Assembly (NCBI GenBank): GCA_965202745.1
Contig: CBDBCB010000015.1
Span: forward strand, 124,001 to 188,000
Reading direction: 5' to 3'
Source of the DNA: JACKII01 sp965202745
GTDB lineage: Bacteria > Pseudomonadota > Alphaproteobacteria > Bin95
Length of the DNA: 64,000 nucleotides
Shown here: positions 44,615 to 53,723 of the stretch, piece by piece
How the letters are laid out: the number at the start of each line of letters is the position of its first letter
Numbering within the stretch: position 1 is the first letter of the stretch
Notes under the pieces: generated by a model
What the model was told of the DNA's origin: nothing
What the model saw: the letters and a program-made list of their open reading frames with translations, nothing else
Database searches by the model: none
Program-made: the position numbers and the translations under genes

Positions 44615-45132
44615 TATTTCACCGTAACCAGATGTTCGAGTATCGCCTCCAGATGCTCGTCCGCCAAGGCGTGCAGTTCCTCCACTGTCCGGTCCTGGAT
44701 CGGGTGGGGGACGAAGACGTAGGCCGGGTCGGTGCCAAGAGCCTTCGACTGGGCTTCCATCGCCTGGATGAACTCGGTCGTGGCGATGCCGACCACCGGA
44801 ATGCCGCGGCTTTCAAGGTCCGCCATGTCATGCGTACAGCACGACGTGCAGGAGCCTCAATCGCTCAGCGCTTCGATGACGACGTCGATCTCGTCAGCGA
44901 TCTGCTGGTAGAGCGGCGTCGGCGCAGGGCGGGTGTTGGTTGGCTTGGCGTAGCGGTGCACTTCCAGGCCGCGTTCGGTCAGGCGCTGCTCCACCCGGTC
45001 GAGGAAGATGTCCCCCTTCGACTTGGCAATGTCGAGCAGCCCCACCTTGAGCCCTTCCAGGCTCTCCGGCCGTGCCAGCCGCGGGCGCGCCGCGACGGAC
45101 CGTTCGGCCGTGGGGTCTAAGATCATTGTCAA
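44614..45132 (-). CDS. UGSC-type selenoprotein (in-frame UGA selenocysteine)
   Basis: One reading frame of 172 residues with TGA at codon 92 (44859-44857). Before it lies 'EIDVVIEALSD'. After it the frame continues Gly-Ser-Cys-Thr-Ser-Cys-Cys-Thr-His-Asp, then 'RGIPVVGIATTEFIQAMEAQ' and on to a TAG. The Sec-Gly-Ser-Cys tetrad is the hallmark of the UGSC (seleno)protein family, whose relatives carry Cys at this place. A SECIS-like hairpin starts 11 nt after the UGA. The tetrad is a likely redox or nucleophilic site; the reaction is not known to me. The TTG at 45132 has AAGGAG at ideal spacing, and an ATG at 45126 is the alternative start. Decoding needs selA, selB, selC and selD, which are not in this window. 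Confidence 0.87.
44827..44845 (-). promoter_or_regulatory. Bacterial SECIS hairpin
   Basis: The mRNA sequence GUCGUGC-UGUAC-GCAUGAC forms a 7-bp stem (one G-U pair) with a 5-nt loop. The loop begins 18 nt after the UGA and its second base is G. These values fall within the known bacterial SECIS model: a loop 16-37 nt after UGA, at least one G in the first two loop positions, and a stem of four or more pairs. It would recruit SelB with Sec-tRNA. Confidence 0.75.
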
Positions 45133-45163
45133 CGTTTGATCTCCTTCTCTCTGGCGAACCGGG

Positions 45164-46600
45164 CTAGAGCCGGATTTCGCGGATTACAGGCGACGAACCT
45201 TTCTCGCCGCTGGCGGACCAGCCGCCGATGATGCCGCTGAACATGCCCGCACCACCACCGGCGCGCACGATCATGATGCCGCCTTCGCGGAACTTGGCCG
45301 CCATTGTACCAGCCGCAAGCCCGCCTGTCCCCTCCGCGATACCACCAACACCGGGCGCGATCTGCTCGGCGGGGGTCTGGGTGCGGGCATGCAGTTCTTC
45401 GTACAGCCGCGCCTTGCTCCAGCCAGCCTCCCTGAAGGTGCGGGCATGCTCCGGGCAGACCACGATCAGGGCGTCAGCGCCGGGGTAGAGCTTGGTGTGC
45501 TGGAGCGCTTTCAGGCTCTCCGCAAAGCTCTGGGCGAGGCTTTCCGGCGTACGGCTCTTCTGGTCTACAATGCCTTGCAGGCCATAACCGGCAAACACCG
45601 TGACCGAACTTTTGCCCTCCGGAATGCCGCGCTCGGTGCCAAGCGATTCCCAGCACGAGCCCTCCTCATCCTCCGCAATGCAATAGGAGAGCTTGCCCGG
45701 ATTGCCGAGCGTCGCCCGGTCGACTTCCTGGGGCCTGCCGCCGCCGACATTGCGGATGACCAGTTGCAGCGCCCGGCCAATCGTATTGTTGGCGCGGAAG
45801 CCCTGGCCGAGGGCGTTGCCCTTCATGTTCATGCCGATATGGCGGCGGATCGGGCCGTTCACCACGACCACCGGCCCCACATACATGGTAGTTGCCAGGA
45901 CGCCATGCATGGCGAAGGGCTCCTCCAGCACAGCCTCCACCGCGGCAAGGACCACGGGCAGGTATTCCGGCTTGCAACCGGCCATCACGGCGTTAATCGC
46001 CACTTTTTCCACCGTGCAGTCGGCAAGGTCGCTCGGAATCTTGCCAATGACTTCCTGCGGGTCGCGCGCGGTGCCATTCAGCATGCGCAGCACCCTCGCC
46101 TCGGTTGGCGGGACAACGGGCAGACCATCGGACCAGCCGCGGTCGAACATGGCCTCGATCTCGTCCTCGCCTGAACCGAGTTCGACCTTGCGCGATTTCA
46201 GGCCGGTCTCGCCATGGCGCACCAGCAGGTCTTCGATCACGCCAGGCTCGATGTTCTTCGCGCCGCAGCCGGGGCGGAGGTCCGGCAGGTCCTCGCCCAG
46301 TGTGGCGAGGCCGGTGAGCTTGCGCCATTCCGCCTTGTCCCAGCCATAGGTACGGGCAATCTCCTTGCCGTTTTCGCGGCGTAGCAGGGTCGGTACCACC
46401 TCGATCCTCAGACCGTGAGAGACATCCAGGGTCGAGTCGTACTCGTGCGGCACACTCTCAGGGAAGCTCGGGTCATCCTGGGTGTAGACCGTCAACGTGC
46501 CCGCGCCTGCCAGGGCAGCCAGCACAGGCTCGGTCAGTTCGCAGGTCGGGCAGTCGCGTTTGACGATGGCGACGAAGCCGGTATCAGGCAGTTGGGTCAT
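45164..46600 (-). CDS. Large partner protein of the UGSC selenoprotein, with thioredoxin-like N-terminus
   Basis: A 478-residue protein. Residues about 1-95 resemble a thioredoxin fold: 'FVAIVKRDCPTCELTEPVLA' has a CPTC-type CxxC, and 'RIEVVPTLLRRENGKEIART' has the cis-Pro region. The rest is a conserved domain with 'MFDRGWSDGLPVVPPTEARV', many Gly-rich stretches and several Cys ('DLADCTVE', 'MAGCKPEYL', 'GSCWESLG'). Homologues of this domain commonly sit beside UGSC genes. GAGAGGAACACC precedes the ATG at 46600. The selenoprotein gene starts about 30 bp downstream. The role is unknown; a redox pair with the Sec protein is a reasonable inference. Confidence 0.75.
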   Translation of the reverse strand: MTQLPDTGFVAIVKRDCPTCELTEPVLAALAGAGTLTVYTQDDPSFPESVPHEYDSTLDVSHGLRIEVVPTLLRRENGKEIARTYGWDKAEWRKLTGLATLGEDLPDLRPGCGAKNIEPGVIEDLLVRHGETGLKSRKVELGSGEDEIEAMFDRGWSDGLPVVPPTEARVLRMLNGTARDPQEVIGKIPSDLADCTVEKVAINAVMAGCKPEYLPVVLAAVEAVLEEPFAMHGVLATTMYVGPVVVVNGPIRRHIGMNMKGNALGQGFRANNTIGRALQLVIRNVGGGRPQEVDRATLGNPGKLSYCIAEDEEGSCWESLGTERGIPEGKSSVTVFAGYGLQGIVDQKSRTPESLAQSFAESLKALQHTKLYPGADALIVVCPEHARTFREAGWSKARLYEELHARTQTPAEQIAPGVGGIAEGTGGLAAGTMAAKFREGGIMIVRAGGGAGMFSGIIGGWSASGEKGSSPVIREIRL

Positions 46601-46728
46601 GGTGTTCCTCTCGTTGTCGATCCCCGAAAGGCCCAAGGCCTGCACGGGGTCTCCCTAGGAGCCAATCTCATCCGGGGCTCCCGTTCCCCGGCGATGCCTC
46701 GTCCAGGGATCGGAGCCGGTGCTTAACT

Positions 46729-47625
46729 CTAACCGGTCCGTGCGGCATTAGAGGCGATGGCGCTGGCGATGCGGCCGCAGACGGCGTCCGGGTACTCATG
46801 CCCCATGCCCCAGATCACCAGCATGTCCGCGCCCTCGACCGTGTCGGCGAGGTCCTGGCCACTGGCGACAGGTACCAACGGGTCGTCCTTGCCATGGATC
46901 ACCAGGGTTGGCGCGGTGATGCTTGCCAGATGCTCCACCCGGCCATCGGCGCTCGCGATGGAAGCCAGCAGGTGGCGCAACGCGCCCGCCGGATTGAATG
47001 CGCGATCAAACAGCATGCCGGCTTTTTCGCTCAGGACCGCATCGTTCCGCGGATAGCCGGGCGAGCCCAGAATGTCGTTGGCGGCGAGTGCGTCGGCGAT
47101 AGCGCCATCACGCGTCCCGGCGGGGTTCTTTGGCCGGCCGAGCCACTCGTTGGCTTTCTCGGAAGGACGTGGCAGGCCGCGCCGCCCGCTGGTGGCCATG
47201 ATGGAGACCAGCGTCGCCGTCTTTTCCCGGTGCCGGTAGGCAAAGATCTGCGCAATCGCGCCGCCGTTGGACGAACCGACGATATGGGCGGATTCAATGC
47301 CCAGATGATCAAGCACCGCAGCACCGTCATCCGCCATGTCTTCCAGCTTGTAGGGGGCCTTCACCTCTTCCTTTGCGCGCGCCTGCTTGAATGCCGTGCC
47401 GATATCGGCCGGCCCCCAGTCGTCGAAATAGGAGGAAAGGCCGCAATCGCGGTTGTCATAGGCAATGACCCGAAAGCCGCGGCCCGCCAATTCCTGAATC
47501 AGCTTTTCCGACCAAGAAGGGATCTGCACACCGAGCCCGCCAACCAGCAGCAGGGCCGGACCATCATCCGGGCCATAGGTGACGTATTCGATTTCGACGT
47601 TTTGCGTACTGGGCGCGCGGGGCAT
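46729..47625 (-). CDS. Alpha/beta hydrolase
   Basis: A 298-residue alpha/beta-fold hydrolase. The oxyanion region is 'ALLLVGGLGVQIPSW', the nucleophile elbow 'IVGSSNGGAIAQIFA', the acid in 'LVIHGKDDPLVPVA' and the His in 'IWGMGHEYPDAV'. Similar proteins include esterases, epoxide-type hydrolases and aclacinomycin-methylesterase-like enzymes; the substrate is unknown. It lies 128 bp upstream of the UGSC partner gene on the same strand and could share its transcript. Confidence 0.85.
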   Translation of the reverse strand: MPRAPSTQNVEIEYVTYGPDDGPALLLVGGLGVQIPSWSEKLIQELAGRGFRVIAYDNRDCGLSSYFDDWGPADIGTAFKQARAKEEVKAPYKLEDMADDGAAVLDHLGIESAHIVGSSNGGAIAQIFAYRHREKTATLVSIMATSGRRGLPRPSEKANEWLGRPKNPAGTRDGAIADALAANDILGSPGYPRNDAVLSEKAGMLFDRAFNPAGALRHLLASIASADGRVEHLASITAPTLVIHGKDDPLVPVASGQDLADTVEGADMLVIWGMGHEYPDAVCGRIASAIASNAARTG

Positions 47626-47752
47626 GGCTGGGGTTCCTCAGAGCAGGAGATTGATTGATTGCCCCTATCGTGCCCTGTCAGCGCGCGCTAGTCACTCCAC
47701 GATTTTCCAGTAGGAGTCCTTGCCCACCACCCTTGCCGTCGTCCTGGAAGTG

Positions 47753-48966
<1,214 letters not shown>

Positions 48967-49302
48967 GGGGTGGGTCTCCTACTTGATGCGCACACCAGGC
49001 GGGTGAGTTCGCCTCACAAAAGCCCAACGCTCGGCATGCAACGTTTGTAAGCGGCGCGCGCCGACATTGGAGACATAAGTCGATGTTATGACCCCGGCAT
49101 ACGGCGGGCCCGTGCTCGCCGAGGGCGACGACTGTCTCCAGACCAACATTGAGAACGACAGCGAGTGCAGCCTGCATATGGCATAGGCCAGCAGATCTGG
49201 ATCACTGACCGGCTTTTCTCTGAAATTATCCATCTGCCTTGTTAAATATTCGTTCTGCGGATTAAATGTACGAACATTCATCATTTAGGGTAGAAATAGA
49301 AG
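48967..49302. other. Intergenic region without a supported gene
   Basis: These 336 bp separate the divergent acyl-CoA dehydrogenase and GFA genes. A minus-strand frame (48979-49284, 101 codons) is open and starts MMNVRTFNPQNEYLTRQMDN, but I see no convincing family match. The end near 49240-49300 is AT-rich and probably holds the promoter of the GFA gene. Confidence 0.5.
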
Positions 49303-49779
49303 ATGACATATTGCATTTCTGGTACATGCAATTTCGGTTTCGTTACTTATAAAATCAAAAACGATCCGATTTTAATTTATGTGTGCCATTGCGGAAATTG
49401 TCAGAGAAGGAGCGGTAGCGCGTTTGGTATGGAGCTGGTTCTGGCGGCTGACGACCTCGAAATTGAGGGCGAATTAGCCTGCTGGGAGCGTGTTTCCGCA
49501 GCGGGGCACAGAAACCCGGTCTACCGCTGTGCCGTCTGCGGCAATGTCATCTATGACCTTGGCGCTTATACGCCGGGGTTAGCGAAGCTCATGCCGGGGA
49601 CCTTACGGAACACGCAGGACATCGAACCTGATGTCCACGTTTGGGTTAGCAGTGCACAGAGATGGGTCACTATTCCGCCCGATGTTCTGCAGTACCAAGA
49701 ACAGCCGGAGGATTTTGGCGAAGTGCTGAAACTTGCCGCAGAAAATCGCACCCGAAGGCATAAGGGAGGCCGCGCCTGA
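49303..49779 (+). CDS. GFA family (CENP-V/glutathione-dependent formaldehyde-activating-like) protein
   Basis: A 158-residue zinc-binding GFA-domain protein. It has 'CNFGFVTYKI', 'YVCHCGNCQRRSGSAFGMEL' (CxxCxxC-type zinc site) and 'YRCAVCGNVIYDL' (second CxxC). The fold is that of Gfa, which was proposed to condense formaldehyde with glutathione, but most family members have no proven activity. The first third is AT-rich and uses different codons from the surroundings. Confidence 0.85.
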   Translation: MTYCISGTCNFGFVTYKIKNDPILIYVCHCGNCQRRSGSAFGMELVLAADDLEIEGELACWERVSAAGHRNPVYRCAVCGNVIYDLGAYTPGLAKLMPGTLRNTQDIEPDVHVWVSSAQRWVTIPPDVLQYQEQPEDFGEVLKLAAENRTRRHKGGRA

Positions 49780-49883
49780 CGCCTTCAATTAAGCAGCGAC
49801 CATAATCCAGCAAATGGCAGGTAAACAGCGCCCTTAGCGATCATGCCTCGTGCTGGCCAACGATCGTGACTCATTACCTTAAC

Positions 49884-50081
49884 CTAAAGCGCCGGCGCTT
49901 CCCGGATCCCCTGAGGCACGCTGCGTTTCACATACTTGCTATCCGACAACACACCGAAAAACTCGCCGTCCTCCACCATAACCTTGCCATTCCGGGCAGC
50001 AGTTCCAACGAAAAACACATGCTGTTCCTCGATAAATTTCCGGTGCCATTCATCGACCTGGGCGAAGCGGGTTTGAGCCAT
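49884..50081 (-). pseudogene. Chimeric remnant: PPOX-family N-terminus joined to hydantoinase C-terminus
   Basis: A 65-codon frame with a strong AGGAGA ribosome site. The first half, 'MAQTRFAQVDEWHRKFIEEQ' and 'HVFFVGTAARNGKV', is the start of a pyridoxamine-5'-phosphate-oxidase-family protein. The second half, 'MVEDGEFFGVLSDSKYVKRS', ending 'IREAPAL', matches the last 35 residues of the hydantoinase encoded at 50846. The two are joined in frame at the Gly-Lys-Val shared by both families. It is the scar of a deletion between two genes. It might still be translated. Confidence 0.78.
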
Positions 50082-50152
50082 GCAAAGTCTCCTGTTGACT
50101 ACCCCAGCGTTTCACCGGGCCGCTCACGGCAACATGACAGCCTAGCCGGCAG

Positions 50153-50705
50153 TTACCTGGACCGCCGCGCGCGCTTCCGGCTCACCAAACCAACGGCAAC
50201 CAAAGTCCCCGCCATCAATGCGAACGGCGCAGGCACAGGAACAACACTCTGCGGTCTCAGCGTTAGCGGACTGGTGCCGATTATATCGTCAAACACGAAG
50301 GACTCTGCCCCACCAATTTGGCTTGTGCCATCGGAGGAAAATCCATACCGGCAACTGGAAACACCGCAGGCGTTAGCGACGGTGAAATTGGCTCCATTCG
50401 TCAAACCGCCGCTATCACGGAAAAATTGAGTGGCGATAGCGCCGTTCCACTGGAACCCCTGGGTTGGTTGGTTTTCGCTATATCCGGTCCCGGTATCGCC
50501 GCCAATTGCCGACGTTGTAACATCAAAGCCATTCTGAGACGGCACAGGCAGAATATTGAATGTAAACACCCCCAGCGTATCGGCAAACGTGCCGTCAGTC
50601 TGGAGGGTGCCCGCTTCGCTTGCAAACGACCAATTCCAGACCAAGGCGTGCGCGTTAGCCGATTAGGCCCATTATGAATAGTATAGCCAAAAATATTGGT
50701 TTCAT
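50153..50705 (-). pseudogene. PEP-CTERM/VPLPA-type secreted protein with frameshift in the signal peptide
   Basis: From the ATG at 50705 the frame encodes MKPIFLAILFIMGLIG and then TAA (50657-50655). In the next frame NAHALVWNWSFASEAGTL continues for 160 residues and ends 'VPVPAPFALMAGTLVAVGLV' plus a SRKRARRSR tail. This is a VPxPA sorting motif, helix and basic end. Removing one T joins the two into a normal signal peptide with an AHA cleavage site. The mature region is rich in Gly, Thr and Asn and has two Cys ('NACGVSSCRYGF'). Confidence 0.75.
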
Positions 50706-50845
50706 CTACTCGTATCCTTAAATGGTCTGGAGAGATTGCGGAGTTCGTTTCACTTCTTAGCTGATAGATGCTTTTGACAATATGGCGGTTAGTTTAGGCC
50801 GACGCCTGTAATATTACAATGCAAATACAAAAGGCGTTGCGGTTT

Positions 50846-52270
50846 TCATAGCGCCGGCGCCTCCCGAATGCTCTCCGGCACCGCGCGTTCTACGTATTTC
50901 CCATCCGACAACGCTCCGAAGAACTGGCCGTCCTCCACCATGACTTTGCCGCGGAGCAGGGTCATGCAGGGCCAGGCGGTCATTGGGTGGCCTTCCCAGG
51001 GGCTGTAGTCGGTTTCGTGCAGGTTCTTGGCCTTGATCTCACCGCGCACGGAGGGGTCTAAAACACAGATATCGGCGTCGGAGCCCGCCGCAATCGCGCC
51101 CTTCTGCGGGTACATACCCATGATCTTCGCCGCGTTGGTGCTCACCAGATCAACGAACCGCTCCAGCGAGTAGCCACGGCGGGTCACCATCTGGTTGTAC
51201 ATGACGCCGACGCGCGGTTCGCAGCCGGCATTGCCGCCGGTGGTGTCGTCGATGCCAGCCCCGATGGTCTTCATGTTGAGATTACAGCAGATTTCATCCG
51301 TCGCGACCGCGTTGATCGCGCCATCCAGCGTGCCGCGCCAGATTTCGTCCTGATCCTCCTGCGTCTTCAGCGAGGGGTAGGTGTGGTACATCTGGCCGTT
51401 CGGGCGTTTGTAATCTTCCTGCGTGTAGCACATGTATTGGTGCAGGCTTTCGCCATAGATCGGCTGGCCCTTGGCCCTGGCATCGCGGATGGCCTTGACG
51501 CCGGTGCCCGCCGACACGTGCATCATGTAGAGCGGCGTCTGCTCCGCCTCCGCCAGGCGGATGACGCGGTGGAAGCTCAAGTCCTCGCTCAACTGGTTAT
51601 GCACTTCGGCCAGATTGTGGAAGCTGGTGCGGCCTTCGCGGAACAGCTTCTCGTACATGTGCATGACGATGTCATTGTCTTCGGCATGGATGACGCCCAG
51701 GCCCTTGTGCGCGGTCAGTACCTTGAACAGTTCCCAGATGTCGCCGAAATGCACCATCCGGCCCTTACGCGACGGGGTGATGTTGGTGGTGAAAATCTTT
51801 ACCGTCGGATAGCCGCCCTCAATCAGCGGCGGCAGTTCGGCAAGCGTCTCCGGCTCCAGATCACCCAGCAGCATGATGTGATAGGCATAGTCGCAATAGC
51901 ACTGGTCCACCCATTGCCGGTCGCGCTCCGCAATCACCTGGGTGAGCGGCTTCGGGTCCATGAGGGCGGCGAAGTCGATCAGCATGGTGGTACCGCCCCA
52001 GAGCGCGGCGCGGCTCACATCCTCCGGTGGGCCGGAGGTGACGGCCGAACCATCGGGCAACGGCATATGCCAGGCGCAATGAACGTGCGGGTCGATGCCG
52101 CCCGGCATGACGATCTTGGCCGTAACGTCCTTGACGGTCTTCGCCTGAGCATCGGGGATCGCGCCCGGTGCGGCGACGGCAGCGATCTGCTCGCCCTTGA
52201 TGGCGACGTCGTAGAGCCCCGCGCCTTGCGGGGTGACGGCGGTGCCGCCTTTCAGGAGAAGATCGAACAT
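50846..52270 (-). CDS. Dihydropyrimidinase/hydantoinase-type cyclic amidohydrolase
   Basis: A 474-residue amidohydrolase. 'MPGGIDPHVHCAWH' is the first metal motif, 'GYPTVKIFTTN' contains the Lys expected to be carbamylated, and 'IHAEDND', 'PLYMMHVSAGTG' and 'VATDEICCNLN' supply other ligands. GGAGCGCACCC precedes the ATG at 52270. The enzyme opens cyclic amides such as dihydropyrimidines or hydantoins. No carbamoylase or DHP dehydrogenase genes are adjacent, so the real substrate is open. The C terminus has a degenerate relative fused at 49884-50081. Confidence 0.9.
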   Translation of the reverse strand: MFDLLLKGGTAVTPQGAGLYDVAIKGEQIAAVAAPGAIPDAQAKTVKDVTAKIVMPGGIDPHVHCAWHMPLPDGSAVTSGPPEDVSRAALWGGTTMLIDFAALMDPKPLTQVIAERDRQWVDQCYCDYAYHIMLLGDLEPETLAELPPLIEGGYPTVKIFTTNITPSRKGRMVHFGDIWELFKVLTAHKGLGVIHAEDNDIVMHMYEKLFREGRTSFHNLAEVHNQLSEDLSFHRVIRLAEAEQTPLYMMHVSAGTGVKAIRDARAKGQPIYGESLHQYMCYTQEDYKRPNGQMYHTYPSLKTQEDQDEIWRGTLDGAINAVATDEICCNLNMKTIGAGIDDTTGGNAGCEPRVGVMYNQMVTRRGYSLERFVDLVSTNAAKIMGMYPQKGAIAAGSDADICVLDPSVRGEIKAKNLHETDYSPWEGHPMTAWPCMTLLRGKVMVEDGQFFGALSDGKYVERAVPESIREAPAL

Positions 52271-52544
52271 GGGTGCGCTCCGGCAGCGGATTTGATTGCT
52301 TACCGGAAAGTTTCGCGCGGGATTGAGCGGGGTGCAAGGGAAACTGCGCAACGTGCTCCACGCCCGAGGCTAAGCAAATTTCCTCCTGCTGCCTGTCCCG
52401 CTGGTAATCTTTCGATCCAAAACCTCAGCGCCAATACACGCCATGGTAGCGATTTCGAGCTTCTACGTACGATTGACTGCGCCTAAGTAATATATGTTTA
52501 CTTATTGCAAAAAAGGTTTCACGTTCGATCAATGGAGAGAGATA

Positions 52545-52847
52545 ATGTTAAGTAGATTTGCGCACCGGGGCTTGCTAAAAACTATGGCTGCCGCTGTCCT
52601 GATGACTGGAGTTCTGGCGTCTCAAGCAAACGCCGCGACCATTTATTTCGGCGACGCTGACGGCAATGTCGGTCAGTACGATACCACGACCAACACGGTA
52701 AGCGCGCTTGGTTCGGCATCGACGATCGGGTCAGTCGGCCAGGCGCTTGGCCTTGCCTTTGACGCCGCCGACCTTGCCGCGTACGCTACGCTGCCCCCTG
52801 TGCCTGGAGCCTCTGTACCCAGGCGCTCGGCGGTACCGTCGTCATGA
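52545..52847 (+). pseudogene. N-terminal fragment of a secreted (PEP-CTERM-like) protein
   Basis: The frame starts MLSRFAHRGLLKTMAAAVLM and continues to a cleavage site after ANA, preceded by GGAGAGATA. A short mature part follows, 'ATIYFGDADGNVGQYDTTTN', resembling the repeat-type start of PEP-CTERM proteins of the DUF4394 kind. At about 52785 the sequence changes to the ligase coding sequence in another frame, so the C-terminal part of the protein is lost and the frame ends in ligase DNA. Confidence 0.7.
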
Positions 52848-53710
52848 TGGAGCGCTTCGACGAAGAAGCGGCGCTCCGCTATATCCAGCAGTACCGCATC
52901 ACCCATAGCCAGTGGGTGCCGACCATGTTCATCCGCATGCTAAAGTTACCCTCTGAAGTGCGGGCGAAATACGACCTCTCCAGCCACCGAATGGCCGTTC
53001 ACGCCGCTGCGCCCTGCCCGGTGGAGGTCAAACGCCAAATGATCGAGTGGTGGGGGCCGATCCTGCTGGAATATTACGGCGCGTCCGAAGGCAATGGCCG
53101 CACGTCGCTGGGTAGTCATGAGTGGCTGCAAAAGCCCGGCTCCGTTGGCACCGCGAAGCTGAGGGTGCTGCATGTGTGCGATGACGACGGCAACGAACTG
53201 CCACCAGGCGAGACCGGCCTCGTCTATTTCGAGCAGCCGGAACTGCCCTTCATCTATCACAACGACCCTGCCAAAACGCGGGAGGCGCAGCATCCGGTCC
53301 ACCCCAATTGGACCGCCCTCGGCGAGGTGGGCTATGTGGATGCGGACGGCTACCTGTTCCTGACCGACCGCAAGAGCTTCATGATCATTTCCGGCGGTGT
53401 GAACATCTATCCGCAGCAGATCGAGGATGCGCTGGTCCTGCATCCGAAAGTCGCCGATGTGGGCGTCATCCGCGTGCCGAACGACGATTTCGGCGAGGAA
53501 GTGAAGGCCGTCGTCCATCTCGCACAGGGAGTGCCGAAAGGCGAGGCCCTGGCAGCGGAACTCATCGCCTTCTGCAAGGAACATCTGGCGGGCTACATGG
53601 TGCCCCACTCCGTCAATTTCTGGGACGAACTCCCCCGGCTGCCGACCGGCAAGCTCTACAAAAACGAAATCCGCAAGGCGTACTGGCCGGAAACGGGCAA
53701 GCGGATCTAA
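52787..53710 (+). pseudogene. Acyl-CoA synthetase, C-terminal fragment
   Basis: From about 52787 the frame reads YAAPCAWSLCTQALGGTVVM, then 'MERFDEEAALRYIQQYRITH'. It includes 'LLEYYGASEGNG', 'GEVGYVDADGYLFLTDRKSF', 'MIISGGVNIYPQQIEDALVL' and 'LPRLPTGKLYKNEIRK', so the C-terminal half of an AMP-forming acyl-CoA ligase is intact. The N-terminal half, including the P-loop (SGTTGxPK), is missing. Upstream sequence is the secreted-protein fragment. An ATG at 52844 might start a shortened protein, but it could not bind ATP normally. Confidence 0.85.
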
Positions 53711-53723
53711 AACGGAACCTCGT

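Noticed and set aside
48979..49284. A 101-codon minus-strand frame as a real gene
   Set aside because: No recognisable family, no good ribosome site and unusual composition. It is probably fortuitous.
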